Shown here one piece after another: positions 35,264 through 44,472 of a stretch of 64,000 nt of DNA. A program made the translations under genes and the position numbers. The notes under the pieces are model-generated. The model did not search any database and was not told the origin of the DNA. It saw nothing but the letters and a program-made list of their open reading frames with translations. The stretch lies in contig NZ_JNJA01000007.1 in assembly GCF_000702665.1 (NCBI RefSeq), forward strand, positions 1-64,000, given 5' to 3'. Within the stretch, counting starts at the first letter, position 1; every line of letters begins with the position of its first letter. This stretch comes from Solidesulfovibrio alcoholivorans DSM 5433. GTDB lineage: Bacteria > Desulfobacterota > Desulfovibrionia > Desulfovibrionales > Desulfovibrionaceae.

Positions 35264-35310
35264 AACGGCGTGGTATTCAGAGCTAGGATCGGTCCCGGCT
35301 TGGTCCACGT

Positions 35311-35395
35311 GTCATTGCTGTCCAGAAGGGCCAGTTGGCCCGGGGCAGAGAGTATCCCATCGATCGCAGCTTGGGAAGTTTACTTGGTGTTGCAG
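35311..35395 (+). repeat. Repeat R3 copy 1 (before hybrid kinase)
   Basis: Contains gtcattg, gcagag.gtatcccat and gcttgggaagttt, found again in the same order at 37925-37992. The two copies flank the hybrid kinase gene in direct orientation. Confidence 0.55.
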
Positions 35396-35532
35396 TTGAT
35401 TTTAAAGGAAAAAAACACAATATCCAAGCTTCATCGATAATCTTACGACAAGATATCGACTTAACTTTTAGCGAACCTACAAAAACCAATACATAGCTCA
35501 CCACGCAACGAACAAATAAACAGAGACCTCCA

Positions 35533-37797
35533 ATGCGAAAAATCAAAAATCGAGTAATCGTCTTAATGCTAGCATCTCTAGTCCCCATACTAGTTATTTT
35601 AACATTGTTGAATTATAAAGTAAGATCTCAAAACTATACCATTGCCGAAAAGAACATATCTCACGCTATACACGAAATAAAATTTTTTCAACTTAGTCTT
35701 ACAACAAAAACCAGAGAAATATTATCACTACTTTCACAAGAAGACGAAGTACAACAAATTGACACCGCATCAATGTCCAAATTGTTTTCAAGCATCTTAC
35801 TAAGCAATGGCGAAATTTATAGCAATCTATTCTTTTGCGATTTAAATGGAAATGTCATTGCGTCTGGAAAGCAAATACAAAACGCAACAAATTCTAGTAC
35901 CAGGAAATACTTTACAGATGCAATTAAAACAGGCAAATTTTCGACTGGTGAATATATAGTAGGCAGGATTACAAACAACCCAGTATTCCATTTTTCCTAC
36001 CCTGTTAAAAACCATTCAAACAAAACTCTCGGAGTGCTCGTAATTTCCATAAATCTAAACAAACTAGACGCAATATTTTCGAAAACTTATCTACCAGAAG
36101 GTTCTTTCATGAGAATATTTGACCACAACGGCATAAGTTTACTCAGACTTCCGCCAGATCCGAAACATTATCAAACAGGCTCAAAGCTTCGAGAAGATTT
36201 TTGGAAAAAAATCTCAAGTTCAGATTCAGAAAACAGTTTCATTGACCTTGGATCAGATAACATTGAAAAACTCTACAGCTTCATAAACATAACAACAAAT
36301 GAATCCAACACCCCATTCATGCACTTCCTGTTTGGCATACCGACTTCTTCAATTTATACAGAAGCTAATAAATATTTACATCTAAGCCTTGCCATTACCA
36401 TCGCTGCGACATTACTAACTGTATTAATCTTCAGACACTACTCACAAAAGACGATAACAAGGCGCATTGAAATCCTACACGACTTAACACAAAACCCCGC
36501 GATCGCTAATAAAAATTACACGGGAGACATATACCAAGATGAATTAACTCAGCTAATGCTTTCTTTCCACGATATGATCAAGAGGATATCTAAATCATCT
36601 TCACAGTTAATAAAAGCGAAAGAAGATGCAGAAGCAGCCAACCTAGCTAAATCTAGATTTCTCGCGACCATGAGCCATGAGATTAGAACTCCATTCAATG
36701 GAATAATGAGCATGCTTCAACTATGCGAAGGCACTAATCTCACAACTGAACAAAAATTATACACTTCCTTAGCTCTTGAATCTACGAGAAAATTGCTCGC
36801 CCTAGTAAATGAGATCTTAGACTTGGCAAGACTGGAACAAGGAAAAGAAATATCTTGTGTCACGGAATTTTCTCTAGCCTGTATGCTTGCCGACATGGAA
36901 ATTCTCTTTAAATCTATTTTAAAAGATAAAAAAATAAAATATGAATCACATATCGTTAACGATTTACCTCTTTTGATTGGCGACGAACTAAAAGTACGTC
37001 AAATACTTTTTAATTTGATAGGAAACGCCTTAAAAGCGACATCTGATGGCTCTGTTGTGGTTTCAGCCTCACCGATTCAAATATGTCAAGAATTTAGAAA
37101 AATCACCATAATGTTCACCATAACTGACACTGGTCTTGGCATCCCACAAGAGCAAATCAAACGACTTTTTAAGCCGTTTACACAGATTAAAGGGACTTAT
37201 ACGCAAAGCAAATCTGGAACTGGACTCGGACTGTCCATTGTCACAAGACTTGTCAAAACAATGGAAGGAACATTATGTATTTCAAGCGAAGAAAACGCAG
37301 GAACAACCGTCGATCTAACGCTGCCATTTTATTACTCAGAGCAGCGCGACACTCTACTCCCTCAAAAAAACGAACTAATTGATCTACAAACTTTTAAACC
37401 TACAGACTCAATCAAAATACTTTTAGCAGAAGACGAAAGAGTTAATCAAATAGCACTGCAACATTTAGCAAAAAAAATTGGGTTATTCATAGATGTTGCA
37501 AACAATGGGATAGCTGCTCTAGAATTACTTTCACAGAATAACTACGACTTGGTTCTCATGGACATACAGATGCCTGAACTAGATGGAATACAAACTACTC
37601 AGAGAATCAGAGCAAGCAAAACTACTTATGCAAACATCCCTATCATCGCCTTAACAGCGTACGCTATGCCAGGAGACAAAGAAATGTTCATCGAATCGGG
37701 AATGAATGACTACCTATCAAAACCAATTGAGTTCAACACCCTCATACAAATATTTCAAAAATACGGGCGCTACCATGCCGAACCAAAAAACGTTTAA
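35533..37797 (+). CDS. Hybrid sensor histidine kinase with periplasmic Cache-like sensor
   Basis: A 754 aa membrane kinase. TM1 at about 8-27 (VIVLMLASLVPILVILTLLN); residues 30-280 form an extracytoplasmic double-Cache-like sensor (ATNSSTRKYFTDAIKTGKFS); TM2 at about 283-303. HisKA with phospho-His in [13 protein letters not shown] (about 381); HATPase_c with N-box NLIGNALKAT, G boxes DTGLGIP and GTGLGLS; receiver 630-745 with LVLMDIQMPELDG (Asp near 676) and LSKP. The receiver implies a phosphorelay. It is flanked by direct repeats R3 like a cassette and related to the kinases at 51135 and 59272. Confidence 0.92.
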   Translation: MRKIKNRVIVLMLASLVPILVILTLLNYKVRSQNYTIAEKNISHAIHEIKFFQLSLTTKTREILSLLSQEDEVQQIDTASMSKLFSSILLSNGEIYSNLFFCDLNGNVIASGKQIQNATNSSTRKYFTDAIKTGKFSTGEYIVGRITNNPVFHFSYPVKNHSNKTLGVLVISINLNKLDAIFSKTYLPEGSFMRIFDHNGISLLRLPPDPKHYQTGSKLREDFWKKISSSDSENSFIDLGSDNIEKLYSFINITTNESNTPFMHFLFGIPTSSIYTEANKYLHLSLAITIAATLLTVLIFRHYSQKTITRRIEILHDLTQNPAIANKNYTGDIYQDELTQLMLSFHDMIKRISKSSSQLIKAKEDAEAANLAKSRFLATMSHEIRTPFNGIMSMLQLCEGTNLTTEQKLYTSLALESTRKLLALVNEILDLARLEQGKEISCVTEFSLACMLADMEILFKSILKDKKIKYESHIVNDLPLLIGDELKVRQILFNLIGNALKATSDGSVVVSASPIQICQEFRKITIMFTITDTGLGIPQEQIKRLFKPFTQIKGTYTQSKSGTGLGLSIVTRLVKTMEGTLCISSEENAGTTVDLTLPFYYSEQRDTLLPQKNELIDLQTFKPTDSIKILLAEDERVNQIALQHLAKKIGLFIDVANNGIAALELLSQNNYDLVLMDIQMPELDGIQTTQRIRASKTTYANIPIIALTAYAMPGDKEMFIESGMNDYLSKPIEFNTLIQIFQKYGRYHAEPKNV

Positions 37798-37924
37798 AAA
37801 GTTCTTACGACATTAATCGTAACGTTGATTTTACTGACATAAATCTGCGCATCCGCCTTTTTAGTCCCCAGAAAAACGCAGGAACCTGCGTATTTGAACG
37901 TAGCCGCATCAGTTCTGCTGCTTC

Positions 37925-37992
37925 GTCATTGAGCTGGACAGGTGCAGAGTGTATCCCATTGGCAGCCGCTTGGGAAGTTTGCTTTATGTTGC
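37925..37992 (+). repeat. Repeat R3 copy 2 (after hybrid kinase)
   Basis: gtcattg...gcagagtgtatcccat...gcttgggaagttt, direct repeat of 35311-35395. It is preceded by a GCAGGAACCTGC palindrome at about 37874-37885. Confidence 0.55.
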
Positions 37993-38390
37993 TACTGGCG
38001 AAGAAAAAGTTCAAGAATTACTTTTAGATAAGAGTCCAGTGAAGTTGCCATGAAACTCACCGTGAGACCGATGCCTCAGGATTCCAGTTTACTGGACTTT
38101 TGAAAAACCAGAATTTAGCCGTTTTTCGGCGCTAGAATTCACAGGATCCTGCGAGCCCACCCGCTTCTGTTCTGGATAGACACGCGCATGTACTGAAAAC
38201 TCTAGTTTTGTCCAAGTATGTCATGTACAATGGCATAATTCTGCCATCCTGCCCCACGGTAACTTTAAAAACGAAAGAAATTTCGTTTTTGACCAGCTAG
38301 ACGTAGGGCGTAATAAAGTAATCAAACTTGATCAAGAGAATCGGAATAACAAGAAAAGCAAAACTCTAACAAAACTAGTACTAGAGCAGC
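37993..38390. other. Intergenic stretch
   Basis: No supported gene. It contains fragments of the R2 repeat in reverse orientation (ttccagtttactggactttt at 38080-38099) and ACAGGATCCTGC near 38141. Confidence 0.4.
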
Positions 38391-38582
38391 TCAATCGATG
38401 TAAATATCAACAAACTCTAGTAAAGTTTGAACAGCTATTTCGCGCGATTCAGTATCAGACAACATTGAATTAAGTTCAAATGCCGCAGAATAGTTTCCCT
38501 GCTCCAATATAGCATCATAAGCATCAGAAACAAACTGCTCAAATGCTATGCCAATTTTGACATGCACAAGAGGTTTTCCCAT
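38391..38582 (-). CDS. Small helical protein, unknown
   Basis: A 63 aa protein (MGKPLVHVKIGIAFEQFVSD, ending EFVDIYID), acidic and helical. No strong ribosome binding site and no recognised family. Composition and the absence of overlapping better frames support a tentative call. Confidence 0.4.
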   Translation of the reverse strand: MGKPLVHVKIGIAFEQFVSDAYDAILEQGNYSAAFELNSMLSDTESREIAVQTLLEFVDIYID

Positions 38583-38869
38583 GGATCAGTGTTACCATAA
38601 AATCACCACCATTCGCTACATTTTTTTAAAACATGCACTCTACAATCATTTCAGCACTCGGGACAAGATCTTATGATCGACATGGCAGGATTCTGCCATC
38701 CAGCCCCAATACCCAACTCCAAAAAAGTAGGAACCTGCACTTTTGACCAACTGGACAGGAGATGGACCAGGTGAATCCTGGGGATCGGTGAAAGCAGGAA
38801 GGAATCGGAACCCGTGTTGGCTGGACCGCCACAGTCCGACCACAGATGCGCCAACCAGGTCGAAAGTAG
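38583..38869. other. Intergenic stretch
   Basis: No supported gene; overlapping frames on both strands have no binding sites. It holds the palindromes GGCAGGATTCTGCC (about 38683) and GTAGGAACCTGC (about 38728). Confidence 0.4.
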
Positions 38870-39190
38870 ACCTAATAAAAACAAAAAATCCCGTTGGCTA
38901 CTCGCCAACGAGATCACATTTTCACAGGGGCTTTTGTAATAATTTTAAGGGGTTAAACTCTGCTTGTAGTGTGTCAAGCAAGTGCTCTCCCCCTGAGCTA
39001 CGCTCCTAGATTCAAAATCAGGGAAGGGTTTATCTACTCAGAACTCTTCCCCAAGTCAACCCCGAATTTTCCGTTTCCCAGATTTTTTCGGGGACCAACC
39101 CGTTGGCGCTTGTTGGCACCGTGTAGGCGAGGTGGGTAAGTACGGTTTCTGGCCGGGGAGGTCAAGGGAAAAGTTTCGTGGGGATGACAG
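38870..39190 (-). repeat. Repeat R1 copy 3: half tRNA-Val(GAC)-like sequence with both flanks
   Basis: The minus strand of 39006-38971 gives AGGAGCGTAGCTCAGGGGGA then GAGCACTTGCTTGACAC and departs from tRNA immediately after the anticodon loop. The sequence beyond keeps similarity to copy 2 (caaaagcccct, gatc..gttggc) and ends in a terminator (38876-38911). 39030-39180 is nearly identical to 17290-17430. Copies 2 and 3 are ~21.7 kb apart, copies 1 and 2 ~17.2 kb. Confidence 0.7.
38876..38911 (-). terminator. Terminator inside R1 copy 3
   Basis: CGTTGGC-gagta-GCCAACG perfect stem followed on the minus strand by GGATTTTTTGTTTTT. A degraded version is in copy 2 at about 17145-17170. It implies a minus-strand transcript that begins near the tRNA half. 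Confidence 0.75.
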
Positions 39191-39543
39191 AGAAAATGCA
39201 CCCCGGGGAAATAAAAAAATAATTGCTAATTATTTCAATGGTTTACGCAATAATATTCGCAGACATCCTTCATGCAGAAACCTGCACTCGTGAAAAAACT
39301 CCCAAACCACTCACCCCAAACCGTAAAAATTTCCGATCTGAGAAAACAAAAAGACACGCTGATTCAGATGGTTAGCATGGAAATTATTCATACCAGAGAA
39401 ATAGAGATTTTACCAATCATAGGAATGTAAATGCCAATGTGAATCCTGGCAAGTATTATATTTTCCCCGGAATTGATGACAATTCGATAGAGACACGTAA
39501 TAGAGTAGCCATGGAAGACGACTCATCAAAACGCCATTTAAAA
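39191..39543. other. Intergenic stretch interrupted by IS256
   Basis: AT-rich, originally continuous with 40970 upstream of the receptor gene, so it probably carried that gene's promoter before the insertion. One open frame (about 39385-39551) lacks a start and is not called. GCAGAAACCTGC palindrome at about 39272. Confidence 0.4.
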
Positions 39544-39551
39544 TTCCACCC

Positions 39552-40961
39552 GGTAGAGTCCACGGAGGTGGTGTAAATTCTGGAGTCGTCCAGGCCGGGG
39601 GATGGCCTCCAGCCTGGACGGGATTGGCGAGGTGGCCATCGGGCCGATTGGCTGTAAGGTGAAGTTGCGAAGCCGCACCTGCAACCAAAGGAGACCACGA
39701 TGGCCGAGGACAGCATGGCATTAATCGAGCTGATGCAAAAGGCCGACGGCGGCGATTTTCTGCGCTCCCTGGCGGAAGCTGTTTTGCAGCTTCTCATGGA
39801 AGCCGATGTGGACGGCCTGATCGGAGCCAGCCGCCATGAACGAAATCCCGAGCGAGTCAGCTACCGCAACGGCTACCGGGACCGCAGCCTTGATACCCGC
39901 GTTGGCTCCCTGCAACTGCGCATCCCCAAACTGCGCCAAGGCAGCTACTTTCCGCCCTTCCTGGAGCCGCGCAAGACCAGCGAACGCGCCTTGGTGGCCG
40001 TCATCCAGGAGGCTTGGATCGGCGGCATCTCGACGCGGCGCGTGGATGATCTCGTCCAGGCCATGGGCCTTTCCGGCATCTCCAAGTCCCAGGTGTCCAA
40101 GTTGTGCAAGGACATCGATGAACGGGTTCATGCCTTCCTTTCCAGGCCGCTGACGGGGGAATGGCCCTATTTGTGGCTGGACGCGACCTACCTCAAGCAG
40201 CGTGAAGGCGGCCGGGTGGTCAGCGTTGCCGCCATAATCGCCGTGGCGGCGAACACGGAAGGCCGCCGAGAAATCGTGGGGCTGCACCTCGGCCCCAGCG
40301 AAGCCGAGCCGTTCTGGTCTTTTTTCCTCAAAGGCCTTCTTCGTCGGGGACTCGCCGGCGTGAAGCTGGTCGTCTCCGATGCCCATGAAGGTCTCAAAGC
40401 CGCCATTGCCAAGACGTTCGGGGCCACATGGCAGCGCTGCCGGGTCCACTGGATGCGAAACGCCTTGGCTCGCGTCCCTAAATCGCAGCACGCCATGGTT
40501 TCCGCCGCCCTGCGCCAGGCCTTTTTACAGCCGGACGCGGCCAGCGCCAGCCAGACCTGGCGGCATGTCGCTGACCAGCTTCGCGGCAAATGGCCAAAAC
40601 TCGCCAGCTTCATGGACGAAACCGAGCACGACGTGCTGGCCTACATGACCTTCCCGGCACAGCACCGGGTCAAGCTGCACAGCACCAATCCGCTGGAAAG
40701 GCTGAACAAAGAGGTGAAACGGCGAGCGGACGTGGTCGGCATTTTCCCCAACGAGCAGTCCATCATCCGGCTCATCGGGGCCATCTTGCTGGAGCAAAAC
40801 GACGAGTGGCAGCTGCAAAGCCGCTACATGCAGGTCGAGGCCATGGCCGAACTCAACACCCAATCCAACGAGGCGCAGCCAGCCCAAATTCCACCCAGGG
40901 CAGCCTGACCGATTGCCACCTCAAGCACACCGGAATTTACACCACGTTGACGGACGCGACC
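39552..40961 (+). mobile_element. IS256-family insertion sequence with 8-base target duplication
   Basis: Terminal inverted repeats GGTAGAGTCCACGGAGGTGG at the left and GGTCGCGTCCGTCAACGTGG read inward from the right, both continuing TGTAAATTC(T/C)GG. The element is 1410 bp, flanked by the direct repeat TTCCACCC at 39544-39551 and 40962-40969. Intact ends, intact transposase and an exact duplication indicate a fairly recent insertion. Confidence 0.92.
39700..40908 (+). CDS. IS256-family (mutator type) transposase
   Basis: A 402 aa DDE transposase. N-terminal [20 protein letters not shown] block; catalytic Asp in [10 protein letters not shown] (about 166), Asp in [14 protein letters not shown] (about 227), and Glu in [20 protein letters not shown] (about 333), the family signature. 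Ribosome binding site aaaggag fits ATG 39700. GC-rich, unlike the neighbours. Intact, so probably functional. Confidence 0.95.
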   Translation: MAEDSMALIELMQKADGGDFLRSLAEAVLQLLMEADVDGLIGASRHERNPERVSYRNGYRDRSLDTRVGSLQLRIPKLRQGSYFPPFLEPRKTSERALVAVIQEAWIGGISTRRVDDLVQAMGLSGISKSQVSKLCKDIDERVHAFLSRPLTGEWPYLWLDATYLKQREGGRVVSVAAIIAVAANTEGRREIVGLHLGPSEAEPFWSFFLKGLLRRGLAGVKLVVSDAHEGLKAAIAKTFGATWQRCRVHWMRNALARVPKSQHAMVSAALRQAFLQPDAASASQTWRHVADQLRGKWPKLASFMDETEHDVLAYMTFPAQHRVKLHSTNPLERLNKEVKRRADVVGIFPNEQSIIRLIGAILLEQNDEWQLQSRYMQVEAMAELNTQSNEAQPAQIPPRAA

Positions 40962-40990
40962 TTCCACCCCACTACGACAGGAGAGCTTAT

Positions 40991-43456
40991 ATGCGCTTCA
41001 GCGACCTGAAAATCAAAACGAAGATCATGGCAGGGGCATTAGCACTTGTTCTAATAACTGTTATATTTGGAGGACTCGCCGATATTTACATGGAGAAAGT
41101 GTCACATGCTCTTTTTGGCATAACGGACCGCGATGCTAAAGCCGTGGAGTATGCTACCGGGGTCGAGCGCATGGCGCTTAACACGATAATGGAGGAGAAG
41201 AATTACCTCATCACAAAATCTGACGATGCCCATCAACGGGCAGAGAAAAATGTCAAAGAGTTGAATACTTACCTCGACAAAGTTGATGCAATTGCTCGCC
41301 AATACAACTTAGACTCGCTTTTAAAACAATCTCAAACCGCAAGAGAGGAAACATCTAAATATGCAGACAAGTACCGAGAAGGAGTGAAGTCCATTAAAGA
41401 CAACCAAGACGCTGTCAAAGAGTTGGTTCGCACTGGCAACATAGTAGGCGACGCTGCCGATAAATTTCTATCAATGCAAGTTGCCGCATACACTAAAGCA
41501 CAAAAAGATGGTGTTGAAGCTGCTACACTTGACAAGTACGTCCAGCGCTACATTGTAACAACTCGAATTTACGAACTTGCCCTTAAAATCATGCGCGCCG
41601 AAAAAGAAGAAGTAAACTACAAAGACAGAAAAGCGTATGCATCGATGCAGAAGATGTTGCCAGAGCTAATGGACAATTACAATAAGCTCGAGAAGATAAC
41701 CACGGATTCCAACGAGTTGCAGCTCATCAAGGACGCTCGCACCGCCACTCAGACTTATGAAAAATCGGCAGCTTCCTGGATAAAAAATGATGACAACCTG
41801 AAATCGATTTTAGCGTCCATGGCTACTCTTGGTCAAACCGTTATCAAGCAAGCTCAAACAGCAGAAGAAGCAGGTTACAAACAACTTGAATCAGCAAAAA
41901 ACAATGCACTTTCATTAAGTTCAGAGGCAAACACCATTATTGTATCAACAATTGCTATCTCTATCATCCTGGGGCTTTCGATTGCGTTCATCTTAGCATC
42001 GATTATCAGCAAACCAATTATCAAGGGCGTATCGTTTGCAAAAGCCGTTGCAGCTGGTGATTTAGACCAAACTCTCGACATCAATCAGAAGGATGAGATT
42101 GGGGTCTTGGCAGATGCATTAAGAACGATGGTAGGGAACCTTCGAGACGAGCTCTCTTTCTCTAAAGGAGTCATGCAAGGCATTGGCCTGCCATTTTCTA
42201 TATTCTCCCCTCAGGACAAAGTAATATATACTAACAGAGCGATGATGGATCTCATGGAGATACCAGGGAACCCGAACGACTACACCAATAAACAGTCTGG
42301 CGAGTATATTTTCGGCATTCCCGGAAAAGAAACTTTGTCTACTCGAGCAATTAACGAAGAGAAGCTGCTCGAGGCCGAATCTAACGTTACAACAAGAAAT
42401 GGAAAAAATAAACATGTTTACGTATCATCATCTCCTTTCAAAAACAATCAAGGCCACATATTAGGAACAGTTTCTATCTGGCTAGACCAAACTGAAACAA
42501 TAGAAGCCAAAGAACGAGCTGAAAAAGCAAAAGCCGAAGGCATGCTTCAAGCCGCACAACAACTTGAAAGCGTCGTAGAGATCGTAACTTCCGCATCTGA
42601 ACAATTATCTGCTCAGATAGAACAATCGAGCAGAGGATCGGAAGAACAAGCGCGCAGCATCTCTGAAACAGCGACAGCGATGGAAGAAATGAACGCGACA
42701 GTGCTTGAGGTCGCTAAGAATGCTTCAAACGCTGCTGGAACAGCTGATCAGGCAAAAACCAAAGCTGAAGAAGGAGCACGGGCGGTAAGTCAAGTTGTTA
42801 AGGGCATTGGTCAAGTCCAAAACCAATCCCAGGAAATGAAAATTGACATGGACAATCTGGGCAAGCAAGCTGAGGGAATCGGACAGATTCTTAATGTCAT
42901 ATCGGACATCGCTGACCAGACGAACCTACTGGCTCTGAATGCTGCCATCGAAGCGGCCCGGGCTGGTGACGCCGGACGAGGATTTGCGGTTGTCGCTGAT
43001 GAAGTCAGGAAACTGGCGGAAAAAACCATGACCGCAACCAAGGAAGTCGGGAACGCAATCCGCGGCATTCAGGACGGTACCAAGAAGAACATTGAAAACG
43101 TTGAGCGCACCGGGAAAAACATCGAAGAGGTCACAAGTCTTGCGACAAACTCCGGTGACGCCTTACGACAAATTGTCACTTTGGCTGAAAAAACTACAGA
43201 TCAAGTTCGTTCAATTGCCACAGCTTCTGAACAGCAGTCGGCTACGAGCGAAGAAATCAATCGTAGCATTGAATCTGTGAATAGGATTTCATCCGAAACG
43301 GCTGATGGCATGAGACAATCTGCACAGGCAGTAACCGAGTTAGCTGACCAAGCTCAAGTCCTTAAGCGACTCATTGACGAGATGAAATCTGACGGCGGAT
43401 CATCATCCACCGCCCTCCCCTCTGGCAAAAAAATCCTTGCTCTCGGGAGAGGTTAA
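40991..43456 (+). CDS. HBM-PAS chemoreceptor
   Basis: An 821 aa methyl-accepting chemotaxis protein. TM1 about 13-33 ([20 protein letters not shown]); a long helical periplasmic part 40-315 of the helical-bimodular (HBM) type; TM2 about 318-342; HAMP about 342-392; a cytoplasmic PAS-like domain about 392-500 ([20 protein letters not shown]); signalling tip near 640 ([20 protein letters not shown]). Start ATG 40991 follows aggagag; the open extension to 40913 lies in the IS. The stop overlaps the cheW start (taatga type), so they are translationally coupled. The IS256 insertion ends 29 bases upstream and may have separated it from its promoter. It is the only receptor here without a companion S gene. 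Confidence 0.93.
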   Translation: MRFSDLKIKTKIMAGALALVLITVIFGGLADIYMEKVSHALFGITDRDAKAVEYATGVERMALNTIMEEKNYLITKSDDAHQRAEKNVKELNTYLDKVDAIARQYNLDSLLKQSQTAREETSKYADKYREGVKSIKDNQDAVKELVRTGNIVGDAADKFLSMQVAAYTKAQKDGVEAATLDKYVQRYIVTTRIYELALKIMRAEKEEVNYKDRKAYASMQKMLPELMDNYNKLEKITTDSNELQLIKDARTATQTYEKSAASWIKNDDNLKSILASMATLGQTVIKQAQTAEEAGYKQLESAKNNALSLSSEANTIIVSTIAISIILGLSIAFILASIISKPIIKGVSFAKAVAAGDLDQTLDINQKDEIGVLADALRTMVGNLRDELSFSKGVMQGIGLPFSIFSPQDKVIYTNRAMMDLMEIPGNPNDYTNKQSGEYIFGIPGKETLSTRAINEEKLLEAESNVTTRNGKNKHVYVSSSPFKNNQGHILGTVSIWLDQTETIEAKERAEKAKAEGMLQAAQQLESVVEIVTSASEQLSAQIEQSSRGSEEQARSISETATAMEEMNATVLEVAKNASNAAGTADQAKTKAEEGARAVSQVVKGIGQVQNQSQEMKIDMDNLGKQAEGIGQILNVISDIADQTNLLALNAAIEAARAGDAGRGFAVVADEVRKLAEKTMTATKEVGNAIRGIQDGTKKNIENVERTGKNIEEVTSLATNSGDALRQIVTLAEKTTDQVRSIATASEQQSATSEEINRSIESVNRISSETADGMRQSAQAVTELADQAQVLKRLIDEMKSDGGSSSTALPSGKKILALGRG

Positions 43457-43926
43457 TGAGCGAACCAATTATGACCAACCAGGAGAATGAACTTCTCCAG
43501 CTTGTGACCTTCGGCATTGGCGAAGAAGAGTTCGGGATTGACATCCTGAAAGTTCAAGAAATTATCCGTATCATGGACATTACTAAAGTTCCAAATGCTC
43601 CTCCTTACGTCGAAGGTGTTATTAACCTACGAGGGAAGGTGATACCTGTCATTGACCTCCGAGGTAGATTTGGTCTAGATTATCGTGTCCATGATAGCCA
43701 GACCCGTATCATAGTGGTAGATCTTCATGCTTTGACAACTGGTTTTGTAGTTGATGAAGTGTCTGAAGTACTTCGTATTCAATCAAACACAGTCGAACCT
43801 CCACCACCAGTTGTTTCTGGAATCGAATCGGAGTACATCAAGGGTGTAGGAAAACTTGACAACCGACTGCTGATCCTTCTCGATCTTGATAAGCTAGTTC
43901 CGCTTGAAGAGTTTACGCGCCATTAG
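43456..43926 (+). CDS. cheW: CheW chemotaxis adaptor 1
   Basis: A 156 aa CheW-type coupling protein linking receptors to CheA. It shows LLQLVTFGIGEEEFGIDILK, IIRIMDITKVPNAPPYVEGV, INLRGKVIPVIDLRGRFGL and the late EYIKGVGKLDNRLLILLDL, the full CheW order. The ATG overlaps the receptor stop. It differs from the two closely paralogous CheW proteins at 48018 and 56155. Confidence 0.95.
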   Translation: MSEPIMTNQENELLQLVTFGIGEEEFGIDILKVQEIIRIMDITKVPNAPPYVEGVINLRGKVIPVIDLRGRFGLDYRVHDSQTRIIVVDLHALTTGFVVDEVSEVLRIQSNTVEPPPPVVSGIESEYIKGVGKLDNRLLILLDLDKLVPLEEFTRH

Positions 43927-43949
43927 CTCCCGATGTTAACGTCAATGAA

Positions 43950-43985
43950 GCCCACGCAATCCGACTAAGTAAGGAGAACGTGGGC
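43950..43985 (+). terminator. CCCACG/CGTGGG terminator after receptor-cheW
   Basis: GCCCACG...CGTGGGC stem followed by TCTTG; member of the hairpin family also at 3032, 53453 and 62665. Confidence 0.6.
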
Positions 43986-44079
43986 TCTTGCGTTGCCTAA
44001 AACTTACCTCTCCCATCTGAATACATGTGCAACAACTTTGAACGGAGTAAGTTCTGAGAAATATGCATTTACTTGGGCT
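43986..44079. other. Short spacer
   Basis: No gene; leads into repeat R2. Confidence 0.4.
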
Positions 44080-44300
44080 GACAAATCGCAGGATCCTGCC
44101 ATCCGCCACCCTCGTTTCTGGTATGAACTCATTGCCTAGCCTAAGAAATCCATATTCTACCCATCAACAGAAAATCTAAAGTTCCAGTAAACTGGACTTT
44201 TTAGCGACCTACATTTTCGTAGCTTTTGTCTCAGCAATCAGCTGTCTGTCTATGGGAATCTGGGAACTGGTGGGTTCCTCCTCGGGCGCTCGTACTATCC
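44080..44300 (+). repeat. Repeat R2 copy c
   Basis: gggctgacaaatcgcaggat then cctgccat, agttccagtaaactggactt, cgtagcttttgtctcagcaa. Same block order as the copies at 20380 and 21385, somewhat rearranged in the middle. 44301-44472 is leader sequence of the next receptor. Confidence 0.65.
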
Positions 44301-44472
44301 AGGTGGGACGGAGGTCTGCCAAACTCAACCGGTGTCAAATTAGACTAATAATTTCGGTTGTGTTCAAAGCACTACTCTACTTGCCCTTGGACTAAGAAAG
44401 GTGTTAACGTCTTTTCAGACTAAGAGTATCTCGCTTAGCCAAAACATCACCGATTTAGGAGGATATAGTACC

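Noticed and set aside
39385..39551. Possible gene cut by the IS256 insertion
   Set aside because: The frame is open but has no start and does not continue sensibly after the IS right end, where the receptor leader begins.
39721..40491. 256-codon minus-strand frame inside IS256
   Set aside because: Shadow of the transposase gene caused by high GC.
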